DNA of 6,115 bases. Origin: Emcibacteraceae bacterium (GTDB lineage Bacteria; Pseudomonadota; Alphaproteobacteria; Sphingomonadales; Emcibacteraceae). How positions within the stretch are numbered: the first letter of the stretch is position 1; each line of letters starts with the position of its first letter. Position numbers and translations under genes: made by a program. The notes under the pieces were generated by a model. The model did no database searches, had not been told where the DNA came from, and was given only the letters and a program-made list of their open reading frames with translations. The DNA is taken from positions 1 to 6,115 of the forward strand of contig JAESUD010000177.1 of the NCBI GenBank assembly GCA_016763335.1, read 5' to 3'. Shown piece by piece: positions 5,202 to 6,115 of this stretch.

Positions 5202-5690
5202 ATGAATTTTTTAACCACAAAGCCTGGTGCCAGCCCCGTCATCGTCATTGGCACATTCCCCGTGTCCGCCGCCCGCGCCTATAAAGCATGGACATCTGAA
5301 GATGAAATCATTCAGTGGTTTGGTACGGAGCCATTCTGCGTAAAATCCGCATCAATTGATTTATCGGTTGGCGGCTGTTGGAAATTTATATTCGAAGACA
5401 CACCGGAAAAAACAGTCTCGCTGCAAGGCGAATATATTGAAATAATACCAAATGAAAAACTGGTCTTTAGCTGGAAACATGTGACTGAAAATAAAGGTGA
5501 GCAAAACACATCGACCGAACCCTCAAAAGTCACCGTGGTTTTTACAGAATTAAACGGCGAAACCACAGTCACCCTTCACCATGAAAATATAAATAACGAA
5601 GACGGTAGAAAAGGCGTCGGATCAGGCTGGCAATGCAGCTTCGAAAGCCTTCAAAATATATTTAAACAATCATCAGGAAAAACATCATGA
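5202..5690 (+). CDS. SRPBCC family protein, AHSA1/START-like
   Basis: Protein of 162 residues with the helix-grip fold pattern of the AHSA1-like branch: VSAARAYKAWTSEDEIIQWF (21-40), DLSVGGCWKF (53-62), GEYIEI..NEKLVFSW (77-91), TVVFTELNGETTVTLHHENI (111-130) and a C-terminal helix starting GWQCSFESLQNIF (142-154). Members have a hydrophobic cavity for lipids or other small molecules. No catalytic residues can be assigned, and the Hsp90-activator name of the family does not imply that role in bacteria. It begins six bases after the regulator's stop and has only a weak GAAAG site (5186-5190), so translational coupling is likely. Its stop overlaps the next start (ATGA at 5687-5690). It has no signal peptide and should be cytoplasmic. 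Confidence 0.9.
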   Translation: MNFLTTKPGASPVIVIGTFPVSAARAYKAWTSEDEIIQWFGTEPFCVKSASIDLSVGGCWKFIFEDTPEKTVSLQGEYIEIIPNEKLVFSWKHVTENKGEQNTSTEPSKVTVVFTELNGETTVTLHHENINNEDGRKGVGSGWQCSFESLQNIFKQSSGKTS

Positions 5691-6115
5691 CACAAGAAAT
5701 CGTAAGTCGCGAACAGTGGTTAACTGCCCGTAAAGACCTTTTAGTCAAAGAAAAAGAATTTAACAAATTACGCGATCAACTTTCGGCGCAGCGCCGCACC
5801 CTGCCTATGGTAAAAGTCGAAAAAGATTATACATTCATGACTAACGCCGGTGAAAAAAGCTTAAGCGAGCTGTTTGGCAGCAATAGTCAACTCATTGTCT
5901 ATCATTTCATGTATGGCCCTGATTGGCAGGAAGGCTGCCCTAGCTGCTCATACCTCGCCGATAACTTCAATGGTATAGACATGCATCTAAACGCCCGTGA
6001 CACAAGCTTCCTTGCCATCTCAAACGCCCCCCTTGATAAATTAAACGCGTATAAAGAACGCCTCGGCTGGTCATTTAACTGGGCATCGGCGGAAAATAAC
6101 ACTTTTGGCGCGGAT
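5687..6115 (+). CDS. DUF899 family thioredoxin-like protein, cut by the window end
   Basis: The first 143 residues are present and the frame is open to the last base. Full members are usually well over 200 residues, so roughly the last third or more is missing. The family signature is clear: SREQWLTARKDLL near the start, RRTLPMVKVEKDY (36-48), then FMYGPDWQEGCPSC (74-87), ADNFNG (91-96) and YKERLGWSFNWAS (122-134). The CPSC at 84-87 is a thioredoxin-like CxxC and suggests a redox role, but the substrate is unknown. AGGA at 5675-5678 lies eight bases before the ATG, and the start overlaps the preceding stop by four bases, so it is the third gene of the arsR-type operon. It is cytoplasmic, with no signal peptide. 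Confidence 0.92.
   Translation, partial: MTQEIVSREQWLTARKDLLVKEKEFNKLRDQLSAQRRTLPMVKVEKDYTFMTNAGEKSLSELFGSNSQLIVYHFMYGPDWQEGCPSCSYLADNFNGIDMHLNARDTSFLAISNAPLDKLNAYKERLGWSFNWASAENNTFGAD

Overview
The window looks like chromosomal DNA of a Gram-negative proteobacterium. It carries a methyl-accepting chemotaxis protein, a lipoprotein signal peptide and an ArsR/SRPBCC/DUF899 operon. I lean towards an AT-rich alphaproteobacterium because of that operon and the BdlA-like PAS type, but the class is an inference. There are no rRNA, tRNA, CRISPR, integrase or transposase genes.

Left part (1-2190): an AT-rich leader with an 11-bp inverted repeat, then a soluble chemoreceptor with three near-identical PAS domains on an exact 366-bp period, closed by a good intrinsic terminator.

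Middle part (2191-4540): a PhnA/YjdM-type zinc-ribbon protein is followed by two diverged paralogues of an unrecognised envelope protein (about 30 % identical, ungapped). The first is a typical lipoprotein. The second has a Tyr at the exact position of the lipidation Cys. Between them lies a 74-bp copy of the 3' end of the phnA-like gene, stop codon included, with mostly synonymous or conservative differences. The arrangement (phnA, lipoprotein A, phnA tail, lipoprotein B) records an old duplication, replacement or insertion at the phnA 3' end. A possible 47-codon ORF overlaps the start of the second paralogue. A strong hairpin terminator follows it.

Right part (4500-6115): a small minus-strand ORF with an excellent ribosome binding site contains a convincing intrinsic terminator inside its own reading frame. 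It could be a small protein, an attenuated gene or a short RNA. Reading rightwards from the opposite side of the same intergenic region is a tight operon: an ArsR-type repressor, an SRPBCC (AHSA1-like) protein and a DUF899 thioredoxin-like protein cut by the window end. A 30-bp near-palindrome and a second 15-bp palindrome with a shared half-site sit at its promoter. They suggest autoregulation and possibly shared control of the minus-strand unit.
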